Part shown: piece after piece, positions 18,483-28,497 of the stretch
Position numbering within the stretch: the stretch's first letter is position 1
How the letters are laid out: each line of letters starts with the position of its first letter
Origin: Tepidibacter mesophilus
GTDB taxonomy: Bacteria > Bacillota > Clostridia > Peptostreptococcales > Peptostreptococcaceae
Direction: 5' to 3'
Length of the DNA stretch: 64,000 nucleotides
NCBI RefSeq assembly: GCF_002724055.1
Contig: NZ_BDQY01000011.1
Location: 1 to 64,000 of the forward strand
Notes under the pieces: model-generated
What the model saw: only the letters and a program-made list of their open reading frames with translations
The model's database searches: none
Told to the model about the DNA's origin: nothing
Made by a program: the position numbers and the translations under genes

Positions 18483-19532
18483 TTATTCAAGCATATCCCA
18501 TTTTAAAGGAGTCCCTCTTTCTATATCTTTAATAGATTTTTTGCCTAATACATCTTCATAATACTTAGGCTTTAGTCCATAAGCAGGCCTAATAACTCGT
18601 ATATTATTTTCTGTTAATATTTCTCCTCTTTTTATATCTTCTACAACAAATATAGATCTTCTAAACTTTAAGTTCTTACTTTCTCTTTCTGATCTATCAT
18701 AGCTTATTTTTCCTATTGTTCTTTCTGCACTCCTAATATCTTCAACCATTCTTTTAAATTCATCTGGTTCCATAGAGAATGAAGAATCTGGATTCTCTAT
18801 TTTCCTACTTATGCAAAAATGTTTTTCTATTACTTTAGCTCCTAATGTAACACCACACACCGCTCCAATTGAACCCATTGAGTGATCTGATAATCCAACT
18901 ATTACATTAAATGTTTCTTTTAAATGTTGCATAGTCTTAATATTCATATCATCAGAAATAGCAGGATAAGAACTTGAACATTTTAATAAACACAAATCAT
19001 TATTCCCTTGTTCCTTTACCTCCTTTACAGCTTCTTCTATCTCTCCTAAAGTAGCATTTCCTGTTGACATTATAATAGGTTTTCGTTTTGAAGCTATATA
19101 CTTTATTAATGGTATATCAGTTATTTCAAAAGAAGCTATTTTATAAAATTTCACATCTAGATTTTCTAAAAAATCTACAGAAGTTTTATCAAAAGGCGTA
19201 GATAAAAAATCTAACCCAATTTTTTCTGCTTCTTCTTTCAAATTCACTTGCCACTCCCACGGTGTATATGCTTTTTTATATAAATTATATAAATTTTCAC
19301 CTTCCCAAGTTCCTTCTTTAATTTTAAAATATTCTTTATCGCAGTCTATAGTCATAGTATCAGGAGTATATGTTTGTATTTTAATGCAATCTGCACCTGA
19401 TTTTTTAGCTGCATGAATTATTTCTATAGCTCTATTAAAATCACCTGCATGATTAGCTGACATTTCAGCTATTATATACGCAGGTTGATTTTCTCCTATT
19501 TTCTTATTACCTGTATTTATAATTTTATTCAT
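18483..19532 (-). CDS. pseI: Pseudaminic acid synthase PseI
   Basis: The product is 349 aa from ATG 19532, chosen because AGGTG lies seven bases before it; GTG 19541 is an alternative. PseI condenses the PseG product with phosphoenolpyruvate to give pseudaminic acid. The NeuB-type TIM barrel (YIIAEMSANHAGDFNRAIE near residue 20; STPFD near 117; KHFCIS near 240) is followed by an antifreeze-like SAF domain from about 285 (RGEILTENNIRVIRPAYGLKP). The EGTWEGENLYNLYKKAYTP stretch fits PseI rather than sialic acid synthase NeuB. It overlaps pseH by 8 bp. Confidence 0.93.
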   Translation of the reverse strand: MNKIINTGNKKIGENQPAYIIAEMSANHAGDFNRAIEIIHAAKKSGADCIKIQTYTPDTMTIDCDKEYFKIKEGTWEGENLYNLYKKAYTPWEWQVNLKEEAEKIGLDFLSTPFDKTSVDFLENLDVKFYKIASFEITDIPLIKYIASKRKPIIMSTGNATLGEIEEAVKEVKEQGNNDLCLLKCSSSYPAISDDMNIKTMQHLKETFNVIVGLSDHSMGSIGAVCGVTLGAKVIEKHFCISRKIENPDSSFSMEPDEFKRMVEDIRSAERTIGKISYDRSERESKNLKFRRSIFVVEDIKRGEILTENNIRVIRPAYGLKPKYYEDVLGKKSIKDIERGTPLKWDMLE

Positions 19533-19974
19533 GTGCATCACCTAAATTTGTAATAAATTCTATATAATCTTCCTTTTCATTTTTAATATAGCCTGATTTT
19601 TCAAAAGCTTTAATAGAAGGTATATTTTCATGCTTTATTCTTCCAATTAAATTCAGATTTGAAAACTTCAGTCTTATCAATCCTAAAATTTTTGTTCCAA
19701 TCCCTAGCCCTCTATAGTTTTTATCTATGCTATAAGCAATAATTCCAATATCATCTTCTATCTCAATTCTAATTTGGCCCACTTCTTTATCTTCTAACAT
19801 ACATATATATATTTTCGAATTATTTGATTCAATTTTAGATTTAAACCAATCTTTATGTTTGTGATAATCTATTTTTGATGAATTGAAAGAGTTTTTTCTA
19901 ACTAAATCATCATTTGTCCAATCAAATAATAAATCACAGTCTTTGTAACTAGCTAATCTAAGTTTTATGTTCAT
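19525..19974 (-). CDS. pseH: Pse pathway N-acetyltransferase PseH (GNAT)
   Basis: The product is 149 aa with one GNAT fold: the acetyl-CoA loop is near residue 92 (NYRGLGIGTKIL). PseH acetylates UDP-4-amino-4,6-dideoxy-N-acetyl-altrosamine at N4, step three of the pathway. Assignment rests on fold, size and tight position between pseF and pseI, which it overlaps. Without context it could only be called a GNAT acetyltransferase. Confidence 0.88.
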   Translation of the reverse strand: MNIKLRLASYKDCDLLFDWTNDDLVRKNSFNSSKIDYHKHKDWFKSKIESNNSKIYICMLEDKEVGQIRIEIEDDIGIIAYSIDKNYRGLGIGTKILGLIRLKFSNLNLIGRIKHENIPSIKAFEKSGYIKNEKEDYIEFITNLGDAHE

Positions 19975-19986
19975 AAAATCAATCCT

Positions 19987-20724
19987 TTATTTAATCTTTT
20001 TTTGTTCTATATGAGCATTTATTTTAGATATTTCTGGATTTTTAATTATAAAATTAACTATTTCATCTAAGTAAAAATCATGTTCCCCTTTATAAAACTT
20101 ATCATATACTCTGCTTATTAATTCAAAATCTTCTTTTGTATCTAATGTCCATCTATATTTTGAATAATTTTTATCATTTAAATAATAATATATACTATTT
20201 ATATTTTCATAAATATAAGGAGTAACATGCTCCCTTTGATAATTTAATTTTGCATTCACAAATGCATCCTGTAAAGTTTTAAATAAAAATACCTCTATAT
20301 CTAATCCTCTTGGATAAGTTCTTTGACTTAAATCTACTCCTGCATTAGTTACTAATTCATAATTATTATCTAAATAAAACTTTATTATCACATCAATAAC
20401 GTTAGGATCTATCAATGGACAATCTGATGTTATTCTTACTACAATATCTGCATTATTTTCTTTAGCAGCATGATAATACCTACTTAAAACATCATTTTCG
20501 CTACCTCTAAAATATTTAACTCCACAGTTTTCACATTCTTCAGCTATTATATTATCTCTTTCTAGTGTAGTTGTACCTATTACTATTTCATTTATAAGCT
20601 TAGATTGTTTCACTCTGTTTATAACATGTTCTAATATAGTCTTCCCCATTAAATTTTTCATTACTTTCCCTGGTAATCTCGTAGATCCCATCCTTGTTTG
20701 AATTATAGCTACTACTTTTTTCAT
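19987..20724 (-). CDS. pseF: CMP-pseudaminic acid cytidylyltransferase (PseF/SpsF family)
   Basis: The product is 245 aa. The N-terminal nucleotide motif IIQTRMGSTRLPGKVMKNL (residues 7-25) and RITSDCPLIDP near 97 identify a SpsF-like cytidylyltransferase. It would activate pseudaminic acid with CTP to CMP-Pse, the donor for flagellin glycosylation. The SpsF form is common in Firmicute pse clusters in place of the Campylobacter-type PseF. It follows pseC by 8 bp. Confidence 0.88.
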   Translation of the reverse strand: MKKVVAIIQTRMGSTRLPGKVMKNLMGKTILEHVINRVKQSKLINEIVIGTTTLERDNIIAEECENCGVKYFRGSENDVLSRYYHAAKENNADIVVRITSDCPLIDPNVIDVIIKFYLDNNYELVTNAGVDLSQRTYPRGLDIEVFLFKTLQDAFVNAKLNYQREHVTPYIYENINSIYYYLNDKNYSKYRWTLDTKEDFELISRVYDKFYKGEHDFYLDEIVNFIIKNPEISKINAHIEQKKIK

Positions 20725-20732
20725 ATAATCAA

Positions 20733-21926
20733 CTACTTTCTATAGTAAGTTATAACCTTATTTATAGCATTTACTACATCTTGTAAATCTTTATTACTCA
20801 TTTTAGGGAATAGCGGGAGAGTTATAATTCTTTCATATAAGTTTTCTGCATTTAAACATATTCCCTTTTTATACCCTAGTTTTTGATAATAAGGAAGTAG
20901 ATATACAGGTAAGTAGTGAACATTCACTCCTATATTTTCAGCTTTTAAAGCTTCAAATATTTCTTTTCTAGTGCACTCCAACTTGTCTAGATTAAGTTTT
21001 ATTACATATAAATGCCATCCTGAATTTGAATATTTAGCCTCAAAAGGAATAGTTATTTCTTCTATATCCTTAAAAGCATTATTGTATATATTTGCCATTT
21101 CTCTTCTTCTCTTTATAAAATCACACAATTTATCCATTTGACTTAATCCTAAGGCACATTGAATATCTGTTATTCTATAGTTATACCCTAGTTCTATTTG
21201 TTCATAATACCATGGCCCCTCATTATACGTTAATAGATTTTCGTCTCTAGTTATTCCATGACTTCTAAACAACATCATTTTTTTATATAATTCTTCATCA
21301 TTAGTAACTATCATTCCACCTTCTCCAGTAGTTATAGGTTTTACTGGATGAAAACTAAATGTAGTTATATCAGCCAAAGTTCCTACTTTTTTATCTTTAT
21401 ATTCACTACCTAGAGAATGTGCTCCATCTTCTATAATTATTAAATTATGCTTATCTGCTATTTTTCTTATTTCATCCATATCAACTGCTTGTCCTGTAAA
21501 ATCTACTGGAATTATAGCTTTTGTTTTATCCGTGATTTTTTTTTCTATTTCTCTAGAATCTATATTATATGTAGTAGGATCTATATCTACAAATACAGGC
21601 TTCCCACCACAATAAAGAACACAGTTTGAAGATGCCGCAAATGTTATAGGTGGTACAATTACCTCATCACCTTCTTTTATTCCAGCTGCTAAACAAGCTA
21701 TATGCAACGCTGCTGTTCCATTAGATACTGCAACTGCATATTTTGCACTTACATAATCTGCTACTTTTTGTTCAAATTCTCTTACAGTAGGTCCTGTTGT
21801 TAAATAATCTCCTTTAAGTGTATTGACAACTGCATTTATATCATCTTCATCAATATGTTGTTTTCCATATGATAAAAAGCTATCTCTAATAGCCTTACCA
21901 CCATATATAGCTAATTTTTCTTTCAT
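20733..21926 (-). CDS. pseC: UDP-4-amino-sugar aminotransferase PseC
   Basis: The product is 397 aa of the DegT/DnrJ/EryC1 family. PseC transfers an amino group from glutamate to the PseB product, step two of the pathway. The PLP-binding region is clear: SNGTAALHIACLAAG near 83, IIEDGAHSLGS near 163, and SFHPVKPITTGEGG near 188 with the Schiff-base lysine. Residues 24-48 (DEDDINAVVNTLKGDYLTTGP) are the usual family start. Spacing to neighbours is short, so it is co-translated with pseF. Confidence 0.93.
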   Translation of the reverse strand: MKEKLAIYGGKAIRDSFLSYGKQHIDEDDINAVVNTLKGDYLTTGPTVREFEQKVADYVSAKYAVAVSNGTAALHIACLAAGIKEGDEVIVPPITFAASSNCVLYCGGKPVFVDIDPTTYNIDSREIEKKITDKTKAIIPVDFTGQAVDMDEIRKIADKHNLIIIEDGAHSLGSEYKDKKVGTLADITTFSFHPVKPITTGEGGMIVTNDEELYKKMMLFRSHGITRDENLLTYNEGPWYYEQIELGYNYRITDIQCALGLSQMDKLCDFIKRRREMANIYNNAFKDIEEITIPFEAKYSNSGWHLYVIKLNLDKLECTRKEIFEALKAENIGVNVHYLPVYLLPYYQKLGYKKGICLNAENLYERIITLPLFPKMSNKDLQDVVNAINKVITYYRK

Positions 21927-21940
21927 CGCTATAATCTCCT

Positions 21941-23074
21941 TTATGTTACATTTAAAATTGTAAACTTCGGTAAAATACCATGATAATTTACCAAATATTC
22001 ACCATTTTTAGTTTTTATATTAATATCATTTTGTAAATCTATTGAACAATCTTTATCAAAAGTATCTGCAAACTTTTGATAAGCTAATTCAAATAGTTCT
22101 AAGAAATCCGCATCTAACCCATGGTTTGTTGATTTAAATATCTTGCCATCAACTCTCTGTACATTTATTTCATTATATGTACAGTTTTCTATAGATTCAC
22201 AAAAACTTTTTTTATATTTATGACTAATAAGATTATCTGTAATACCATGATAACTAACTATATTACAATTATTTTTAAAGTTAGAATATAAATAAGATAA
22301 AGATATCAAATCCTCATCTATATCTATAGTTTTAGCCAAATAATCAAATTCAACATTTAGGATCATATTATTTATTGGCATAATAATACATCTATTTTCT
22401 TTAATATAACCCGGATATAACCAAGCAGAATTATCTATTATTAATGAAAATAAAGTAGGGGCAAATATATTACATAAATATGCTAAATATGCACCATGAG
22501 AATGCCCATATATTATTACCTTTTTTGTATTAAATTCATAGTTATTATTATATAATACAGCCATAACTTTTAATACCGCTGTAATATTATCTATAGCTTG
22601 CATTATACTCATATCATTAAAATTACTTAAATTTTCATTAGATAAATCTGCTCTTAATTTTACATTTATATTATAATTACTAGCCATCTCTAAATATCTA
22701 TATATGTCAAAATTACCATCTTTGTAAATATACTCTATCTCTTTAACAGAAAAATTTTTTTTTAGTTCATCTATATTGAAATTTGGAGAATATATACTTT
22801 TTTGTTCTTGCATAAACTCCCATCCAAAATAATCACATTGCACGGTAACCATATTGTATTTATCAGCAAATTCTTTTCTCATTTTCTTATATACATTTGA
22901 ATTTGCATTTCCCCCAAATCCAGATATAAACAATATTATTCCTGTATCTGAATTTACACCATTATCTGGTATAGAGAAACATACATTGAATTTTCTATCA
23001 TTGTAATTAACTTGTTCATCTTTAACATAAATACTCTTATGCCCCTCTGTTTCAAAACTATATTCTTTACTCAT
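21941..23074 (-). CDS. DUF2920 alpha/beta-hydrolase-like protein in pse operon
   Basis: The product is 377 aa. A GxSxG nucleophile elbow (YGHSHGAYLAY, about residue 190) and an N-terminal strand with SGFGGNANS (about 50) suggest an alpha/beta hydrolase fold. The family (DUF2920) is known from flagellar glycosylation loci of Campylobacter and some Clostridia; its reaction is not established. Lying between pseC and the SDR gene, it may modify or deacylate the sugar or the glycoprotein. That is inference from context only. Confidence 0.72.
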   Translation of the reverse strand: MSKEYSFETEGHKSIYVKDEQVNYNDRKFNVCFSIPDNGVNSDTGIILFISGFGGNANSNVYKKMRKEFADKYNMVTVQCDYFGWEFMQEQKSIYSPNFNIDELKKNFSVKEIEYIYKDGNFDIYRYLEMASNYNINVKLRADLSNENLSNFNDMSIMQAIDNITAVLKVMAVLYNNNYEFNTKKVIIYGHSHGAYLAYLCNIFAPTLFSLIIDNSAWLYPGYIKENRCIIMPINNMILNVEFDYLAKTIDIDEDLISLSYLYSNFKNNCNIVSYHGITDNLISHKYKKSFCESIENCTYNEINVQRVDGKIFKSTNHGLDADFLELFELAYQKFADTFDKDCSIDLQNDINIKTKNGEYLVNYHGILPKFTILNVT

Positions 23075-23097
23075 ACCTAAACCCCTCTAACATCTTT

Positions 23098-24105
23098 TTA
23101 TATTAATTGTGTTGTTTTTATCCACGTTTTAGTTTCTTCTATTCCTTCTTCTAATGTATATTCAGGTTCCCAACCTATTAATTTATTTGCTTTACTATAA
23201 TCACATTTTAATTTCATAATTTCACTTTGAGGATGAATATGCTTAACGTGATTTATACTAACACATCCTTTGGATATAATATCCGCAAGTTTCTTTATAG
23301 TAACATCTCTGCTTGTTCCAGCATTTACAATTTCTCCATTTACTTTATCACAATATCCTGATTCTACCACGAAGTTTGCACAATCTTTTACATAAAGTAA
23401 ATCTCTTGTTTGCTTTCCACTTCCATATATGTCTAAATCTTTTCCTTCAAGTACATTTTTAGCAAATATTGCTACAACTCCACCTTCTCCTCCAGTTTTT
23501 TGGAAAGGTCCATATGTATTAAAAGGTCTAATAACTACTGTTGGTATTCTATAAGAATAATGGTATGAGAGTACCATATTTTCAGCAGCTATTTTACTAG
23601 CTCCATATGGAGAAACTGGTTTTGTTGGATGAAGTTCATTTATTCCTTTTTCATCAGATTTATCATAAACCATACATGTACTCATAAATACTACCTTACA
23701 AGAATATTTTTCTTCTTTTTCATCTAAAATCCATTTATCTCCGTCCATTTTTGCATTTTTACCAAACATTTGAATTTTAGCTCTTTCTAATATATTAAAG
23801 GTTCCTACTGTGTCATTATAAAATGTAGTTTTTGGATCATCTATACTATCTTGTACGTTTATAGAAGCTGCTAAGTGATAAATTATATCAAATTTATTAT
23901 CATTAAATATTTTATCTAAAAGAAGTTCATCTTTTATATCTCCTTCTATAAATTTAAATTTATTATCATTTTTAAATTCTTCTATATTCTCAATCCTTCC
24001 ATTAGATAAATTATCTAATGCTGCAATACAATGTCCCTCTTCTAATAATCTTTTAACTACCCATCTTCCTATAAATCCAGCTCCACCAGTTACTAATATA
24101 TTCAT
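23098..24105 (-). CDS. SDR-family nucleotide-sugar epimerase/dehydratase
   Basis: The product is 335 aa from ATG 24105 (GTG 24117 is possible). The NAD-binding motif TGGAGFIG lies at residues 6-13, the catalytic YxxxK as YGASK near 170, and the extended-SDR RPFNTYGPFQ near 197. It resembles UDP-glucose 4-epimerase/dehydratase enzymes. It is not one of the six canonical pse genes. It may make a second nucleotide sugar or a pseudaminic acid variant together with the DUF2920 protein next to it. The substrate is unknown. Confidence 0.8.
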   Translation of the reverse strand: MNILVTGGAGFIGRWVVKRLLEEGHCIAALDNLSNGRIENIEEFKNDNKFKFIEGDIKDELLLDKIFNDNKFDIIYHLAASINVQDSIDDPKTTFYNDTVGTFNILERAKIQMFGKNAKMDGDKWILDEKEEKYSCKVVFMSTCMVYDKSDEKGINELHPTKPVSPYGASKIAAENMVLSYHYSYRIPTVVIRPFNTYGPFQKTGGEGGVVAIFAKNVLEGKDLDIYGSGKQTRDLLYVKDCANFVVESGYCDKVNGEIVNAGTSRDVTIKKLADIISKGCVSINHVKHIHPQSEIMKLKCDYSKANKLIGWEPEYTLEEGIEETKTWIKTTQLI

Positions 24106-24128
24106 ATTAAATTTCACACTCCTACATA

Positions 24129-25154
24129 CTATATTAATTTTTCACTAAGTATTAATCTTCTAACTTCTTCTTTATCTATAGGATTTTTCCCATGTGAACT
24201 ATACTTTCCTATATCTGCTTTTTTATATTTTGAATATGCTTTTTCATAATTCTCTAATCCACAAGTAATAGATCCTACAGCATACATATCTCCCCTATCA
24301 TAAGCAAATTCTGATTCTTCTTCTGTCATTAATTCCTCATACATTTTTTCTCCAGCTCTTAACCCTATAGTTCTTATATTTACATCATCAATATCTATAC
24401 CATACTTTTTGCAAATTTCTTCAACAACAACTTCTGCTAAATCTTTCAGCTTGATTATAGGCATTTTAAGTACAAATATTTCTCCACCTATACTTTGCTC
24501 TCCAGCAATCATAGTAAGTTTTACTGCATCTGTTAATGTCATCATGAACCTACTCATGGCATGATTTGTTACCAATATTTCTCTTTGTTCTAATATTAAT
24601 TTCTTAAATAATGGTATAACAGACCCACGTGATCCCATAACATTACCAAATCTTACTGCTGCAAATTTTGTTTTAGCTTTCCCTTTTGTATAATTAGCAG
24701 TTTGGATTAGCCTTTCTGCTAAAAGCTTAGTAGCTCCATAAGCATTTGTAGGGCTTATTGCTTTATCAGAACTTGTTAAAATAACACTTTCTATATTGTG
24801 ATGTATTGCAGCTTTTATTACATTTTCTATTCCCGTTACATTTGTTTTTATAGCTTCTGAAGGGTTATATTCACATGAAGGAACATGTTTCATAGCTGCT
24901 AAATTAAATACTATATCTATATCTTCCATAGCTCTTTCTACTCTATCGTAATCTCTAACATCCCCTATTAAAAATCTTAATTTTCTTTTATTTATATCAT
25001 CTATTTCCTTTTCCATAATAAATTGCTTATATTCGTCTCTACTCAGTATCCTAATAACAGATGGTTCTTGCTTTAATAATTCTTTTACCATCCTTTTACC
25101 TATTGTTCCTGTTCCACCTATTATAAGTATTTTTTTATCTGTATAGTAATTCAT
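24129..25154 (-). CDS. pseB: UDP-GlcNAc 4,6-dehydratase (inverting) PseB
   Basis: The product is 341 aa. PseB starts the pathway by dehydrating and C5-epimerising UDP-GlcNAc. The Rossmann motif GGTGTIGKRM (residues 13-22) and the SSDKAISPTNAYGATK block (about 129-144) with the YxxxK pair are family hallmarks, as is VRFGNVMGSRGSVIP near 166. It is the first gene of the operon and directly follows a sigma-28 promoter, so pseudaminic acid synthesis is tied to late flagellar expression. Confidence 0.93.
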   Translation of the reverse strand: MNYYTDKKILIIGGTGTIGKRMVKELLKQEPSVIRILSRDEYKQFIMEKEIDDINKRKLRFLIGDVRDYDRVERAMEDIDIVFNLAAMKHVPSCEYNPSEAIKTNVTGIENVIKAAIHHNIESVILTSSDKAISPTNAYGATKLLAERLIQTANYTKGKAKTKFAAVRFGNVMGSRGSVIPLFKKLILEQREILVTNHAMSRFMMTLTDAVKLTMIAGEQSIGGEIFVLKMPIIKLKDLAEVVVEEICKKYGIDIDDVNIRTIGLRAGEKMYEELMTEEESEFAYDRGDMYAVGSITCGLENYEKAYSKYKKADIGKYSSHGKNPIDKEEVRRLILSEKLI

Positions 25155-25203
25155 CTTAACACCTACTTATCAAAATAATGTACCTTTTATCGTTCTTATA
25201 TTT

Positions 25204-25231
25204 ATATCGGTAGAAGTTTTCATATGTTTTA
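25204..25231 (-). promoter_or_regulatory. Sigma-28 promoter of the pse operon
   Basis: On the minus strand TAAA and ACCGATAT are 16 bases apart, about 50 bp upstream of pseB. It differs from consensus by one base at the first -10 position. Confidence 0.72.
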
Positions 25232-25303
25232 CTATAATTATACCAAAATATCAATAAATCGACACAATCATATAACGGAATATATGTTATAATTTATCCT
25301 AAA

Positions 25304-25351
25304 TTACAAAAACTCCTATATTTAACTTAGTTAAGTTAAATATAGGAGTTT
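25304..25351 (-). terminator. Terminator downstream of the maf operon
   Basis: A perfect 20-bp stem (25310-25329 with 25332-25351) ends with TTTTTG on the minus strand. It closes the maf operon and insulates the pse promoter. Confidence 0.9.
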
Positions 25352-25385
25352 ATTATAAGTCATTCTATTTAAAATCATATAAATG

Positions 25386-27134
25386 TTAATAATATTTATT
25401 TTTTAATACTTCAATTAATTTTTCTAAATACTTCTGTATTTTTGAAACGGCCTCATATCTTGTTTTATATAAATTTAAGTTCCGATTAGATATTCTAATA
25501 ACTGCATCTCGGTCATTTTCTTTTATTTTTTCGCTATAATTCAATGTAATATCTATCATGCTAGGTTGCAAATAATATGTTAAAAGATTATTCTCTTGAC
25601 AGCTTTCTATTGAATTGTCTAATTCATCCATTTTATTTAAAACACGATCAATATCGATGTCGCTTTTCAAAACATAATAATCAATTAATTTCATAGATAA
25701 ATTCATATTTTCATATATATTTTTTTTATTGTTTTCTAAATTATTATATACATTATTTAACATTTCTACTTTTTCTTTAATTTGATTATTACTTTTATAA
25801 CTTATTAAATTATCAATACATTCATTTATGTTAATTTCACATTTGCAATATGTATCTATTGCATCATCTAAACTCATGATTTCTGTACCTTTAATATTTG
25901 CTCCACCTTCGGTTGCATTAATATATATACTATCATTATTGTTCATTATAAATTCTTCGAACCAGCATAAAAAATAATATAAACTAGAACTTGTTAATAT
26001 ATCATTATTGTTTATATCTTTTATAGTAATTAAATCATTATCAAATTTGTTAATTTCATTTTTACCTATAGAAGCTATATCACTATGATATTTGTTTCCA
26101 GTATATGCAAGATCTTGTCCTACAAATATTATTGGATTACATCCTAAATAGTTTGCAATACAAGTTGCATAGTTTGCAACTGAAGCACCTGATTCAAGTG
26201 TGTCATATCTCTTCTTTTCTATTTTACATATTAGATCCTCACAATACTTATCATTAGTAAATATAATTTTTCCTTTATATTTATTTATAAGCTTATTGTT
26301 AGCATTTAATAATGTTATAAGAGGTATATCGCATATATGATTTTCAACCAATTCATATGCAATATCATTAGGATCAATATTACATATAAAATGAGGTCTT
26401 ATTCCTTTTTCTAAAAGAGGCTTTAATGTCCTTACCCCAGAGATTATAATAGAGTTATTTTGTGCTTTTTTTAATTTATCTATGTTTTTTTCTAAAGATG
26501 GCCCTGCTGAAACTATAATAGCTGATTTACCTTTAAATTTATTTTTCAATTTGTTTATATCGTTTCCTCTATATATAAGATGTTTTATATTAAATATAGA
26601 ATTTTTAGTTATTTTTTCAGCTAAAATATTCGCAGTATCTATATGAAACTTTAATTGTTTTTTTTGTATATAAATTATGTCTTCTATGTTATTGAAATAG
26701 TTTTTATATATGTTTTCGTAAGAGTTTAGTCTATATAATTTTATATTTCTATATTGATTTTTCAAGAAAATATTTTTCAGTTCAAATTCGAAACTTTCTA
26801 TATCTTCTTCTAATATAACTTTTATATTTGATTTTTCAAGAATTTCTTTTATTTCTATATTTTGATTTGCTAAATTAAATATTTCTCTATTAGGTTCTAA
26901 TACTATTATGTCTGCATTTTCATTTACTAATTTATCTAGTTCTATAAGATTATATCCAAGACCCATTCCTAATAGTATAAATATATTATCTACATTACAT
27001 TCTGTTATATCTTTAATATTGTTTATAGCTTCATTTATAGGATCATATTTACTATGAATATAAACTTGCCTATCTTCAAATTCTGCTTTTATTGTATATC
27101 CTCTTTTTTTAGCTTGTTCTATATGTATAATCAT
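25386..27134 (-). CDS. Motility accessory factor (Maf) glycosyltransferase, paralogue 1
   Basis: The product is 582 aa. Maf proteins transfer pseudaminic or legionaminic acid from CMP onto Ser/Thr of flagellin in the cytoplasm. The DUF115/MAF domain (about 190-400) contains AIIVSAGPSLEKN, IRPHFICNIDPNDIAYEL and PIIFVGQDLAYTGNKYHS, all conserved with the two paralogues next to it. The N-terminal part has an MtnX-like GMGLGYNL motif near 57. The helical C-terminus (about 430-582) is variable. It is the last gene of the maf operon. Confidence 0.9.
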   Translation of the reverse strand: MIIHIEQAKKRGYTIKAEFEDRQVYIHSKYDPINEAINNIKDITECNVDNIFILLGMGLGYNLIELDKLVNENADIIVLEPNREIFNLANQNIEIKEILEKSNIKVILEEDIESFEFELKNIFLKNQYRNIKLYRLNSYENIYKNYFNNIEDIIYIQKKQLKFHIDTANILAEKITKNSIFNIKHLIYRGNDINKLKNKFKGKSAIIVSAGPSLEKNIDKLKKAQNNSIIISGVRTLKPLLEKGIRPHFICNIDPNDIAYELVENHICDIPLITLLNANNKLINKYKGKIIFTNDKYCEDLICKIEKKRYDTLESGASVANYATCIANYLGCNPIIFVGQDLAYTGNKYHSDIASIGKNEINKFDNDLITIKDINNNDILTSSSLYYFLCWFEEFIMNNNDSIYINATEGGANIKGTEIMSLDDAIDTYCKCEININECIDNLISYKSNNQIKEKVEMLNNVYNNLENNKKNIYENMNLSMKLIDYYVLKSDIDIDRVLNKMDELDNSIESCQENNLLTYYLQPSMIDITLNYSEKIKENDRDAVIRISNRNLNLYKTRYEAVSKIQKYLEKLIEVLKNKYY

Positions 27135-27138
27135 AAAG

Positions 27139-28494
27139 CTACTTCCTCTCTTTTAGAATATACTCTTCTATAAAATCTTCTAGCTTTATATGTTTACATC
27201 CATCAATAAAAGCTCCTTCTTCTGTGCAATTTATAAAATCTACATTTAGAGTATCTTTTATTTTATTTTCAATCCAATACTTAAAACTCAAAAGACCTAA
27301 AGTTGTATTCAAAATTTCTCCATTTTGACCTTTAACCTTTCTCATATTAGGAAGGCTTTTTACTTTTTCTTCTTCTCCATACATATCTCCTTTAGCATGA
27401 TGTTGATTATTTGTATATGCCAAATCCTGCCCTATAAAAACTATTGGATTTCCTCCAAATTTTATAGCTATATCCATAACTGCAGTAGCTACAGAACCAC
27501 CAGAATCTATCAAATAATCTTTATTTTTTATTCTATTTATATCATTACACACAACATATTTAGGTCCTAAATATCTAGAAACAGTATATGAACTAGCTGT
27601 ATCTAAAAATACTAAAGGTATATCTAAATTTTCATATCCTTCTATTTGGTTGTATGTTATTTCTTGTGGATCTATTATGCAAAACATATTTGGTTTAAAT
27701 CCTATCTCTAAAAGAGGTTTTAAAGCTGACCCCACTGCAAATATAAAAGCTTTATTTTTTATATTGTGAAGTAGCTGTTTATTCTTATTTAAAGAAGGTC
27801 CTGCCGATACTATAACTATAGGTATATTTTTATATTTATTAAACAAAACACCTATGTTTTCACACTTAATGCTTTTATTTTTTTCAAAATTTTTAGATAA
27901 TAAATTTACCCATTTATCTGTAAGACTTTTCTTAATATTCCAATTTTCAATAGCAAATTTAAATTTGTCATATCTATTAGGTATTGTTTTTATAGATGCT
28001 GGATGAATAAAAAATTTATTTCCTTCTATCAATAAACCTTTTAATTTACTCGAAAGATATTTTTCATCATCAGAGATTATAAGTTTTAATCTATTATCTA
28101 ATAATATTTCACTTAAATTCCTCAATTTTAAAGCTAATTTAAAAACTTCTAAGTTAATATCTACTACATACAATTTTTTATTTTTATCTAACTTTTTTAA
28201 TATTTCTTCTATATGATATCCAAGACCAAACCCATAAACTATATTAACACATGCTTTATTGTCCAATTGAGCATTCGCAAATAAAGTAGCCTCTTTTTGT
28301 GGATTATATTTGCTATGTAAAAAACATTTATAATTATTTAATATATCATTATTTATAATTTCCAAAGTATAATCATTGGCTTTAGTTTTTACAATATTAT
28401 ATGTATAATCAGATTTATTAGTTTTTGATATTTTATTAAATAAGTTAAAATCTATTTTTTTTAAAATATCTATATTATTATTGTAAAAATTCAT
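27139..28494 (-). CDS. Motility accessory factor (Maf) glycosyltransferase, paralogue 2
   Basis: The product is 451 aa, shorter than its neighbours because the helical C-terminal region is nearly absent: it ends soon after the TEEGAFIDG motif. The MAF core (about 222-420) retains IVIVSAGPSLNKNK, KPNMFCIIDPQEITY and PIVFIGQDLAYTNNQHH. The GFGLGYHIEE motif near 91 is intact. I take it as an active paralogue with different target preference; sequence cannot show this. Four bases separate its stop region from the next gene. Confidence 0.88.
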   Translation of the reverse strand: MNFYNNNIDILKKIDFNLFNKISKTNKSDYTYNIVKTKANDYTLEIINNDILNNYKCFLHSKYNPQKEATLFANAQLDNKACVNIVYGFGLGYHIEEILKKLDKNKKLYVVDINLEVFKLALKLRNLSEILLDNRLKLIISDDEKYLSSKLKGLLIEGNKFFIHPASIKTIPNRYDKFKFAIENWNIKKSLTDKWVNLLSKNFEKNKSIKCENIGVLFNKYKNIPIVIVSAGPSLNKNKQLLHNIKNKAFIFAVGSALKPLLEIGFKPNMFCIIDPQEITYNQIEGYENLDIPLVFLDTASSYTVSRYLGPKYVVCNDINRIKNKDYLIDSGGSVATAVMDIAIKFGGNPIVFIGQDLAYTNNQHHAKGDMYGEEEKVKSLPNMRKVKGQNGEILNTTLGLLSFKYWIENKIKDTLNVDFINCTEEGAFIDGCKHIKLEDFIEEYILKERK

Positions 28495-28497
28495 TTT

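Noticed and set aside
18483..25154. Sialic or legionaminic acid pathway
   Set aside because: The presence of inverting PseB, PseC, PseG with His17 and PseI-type sequence, and the absence of NeuC/LegB-like genes, favour pseudaminic acid.
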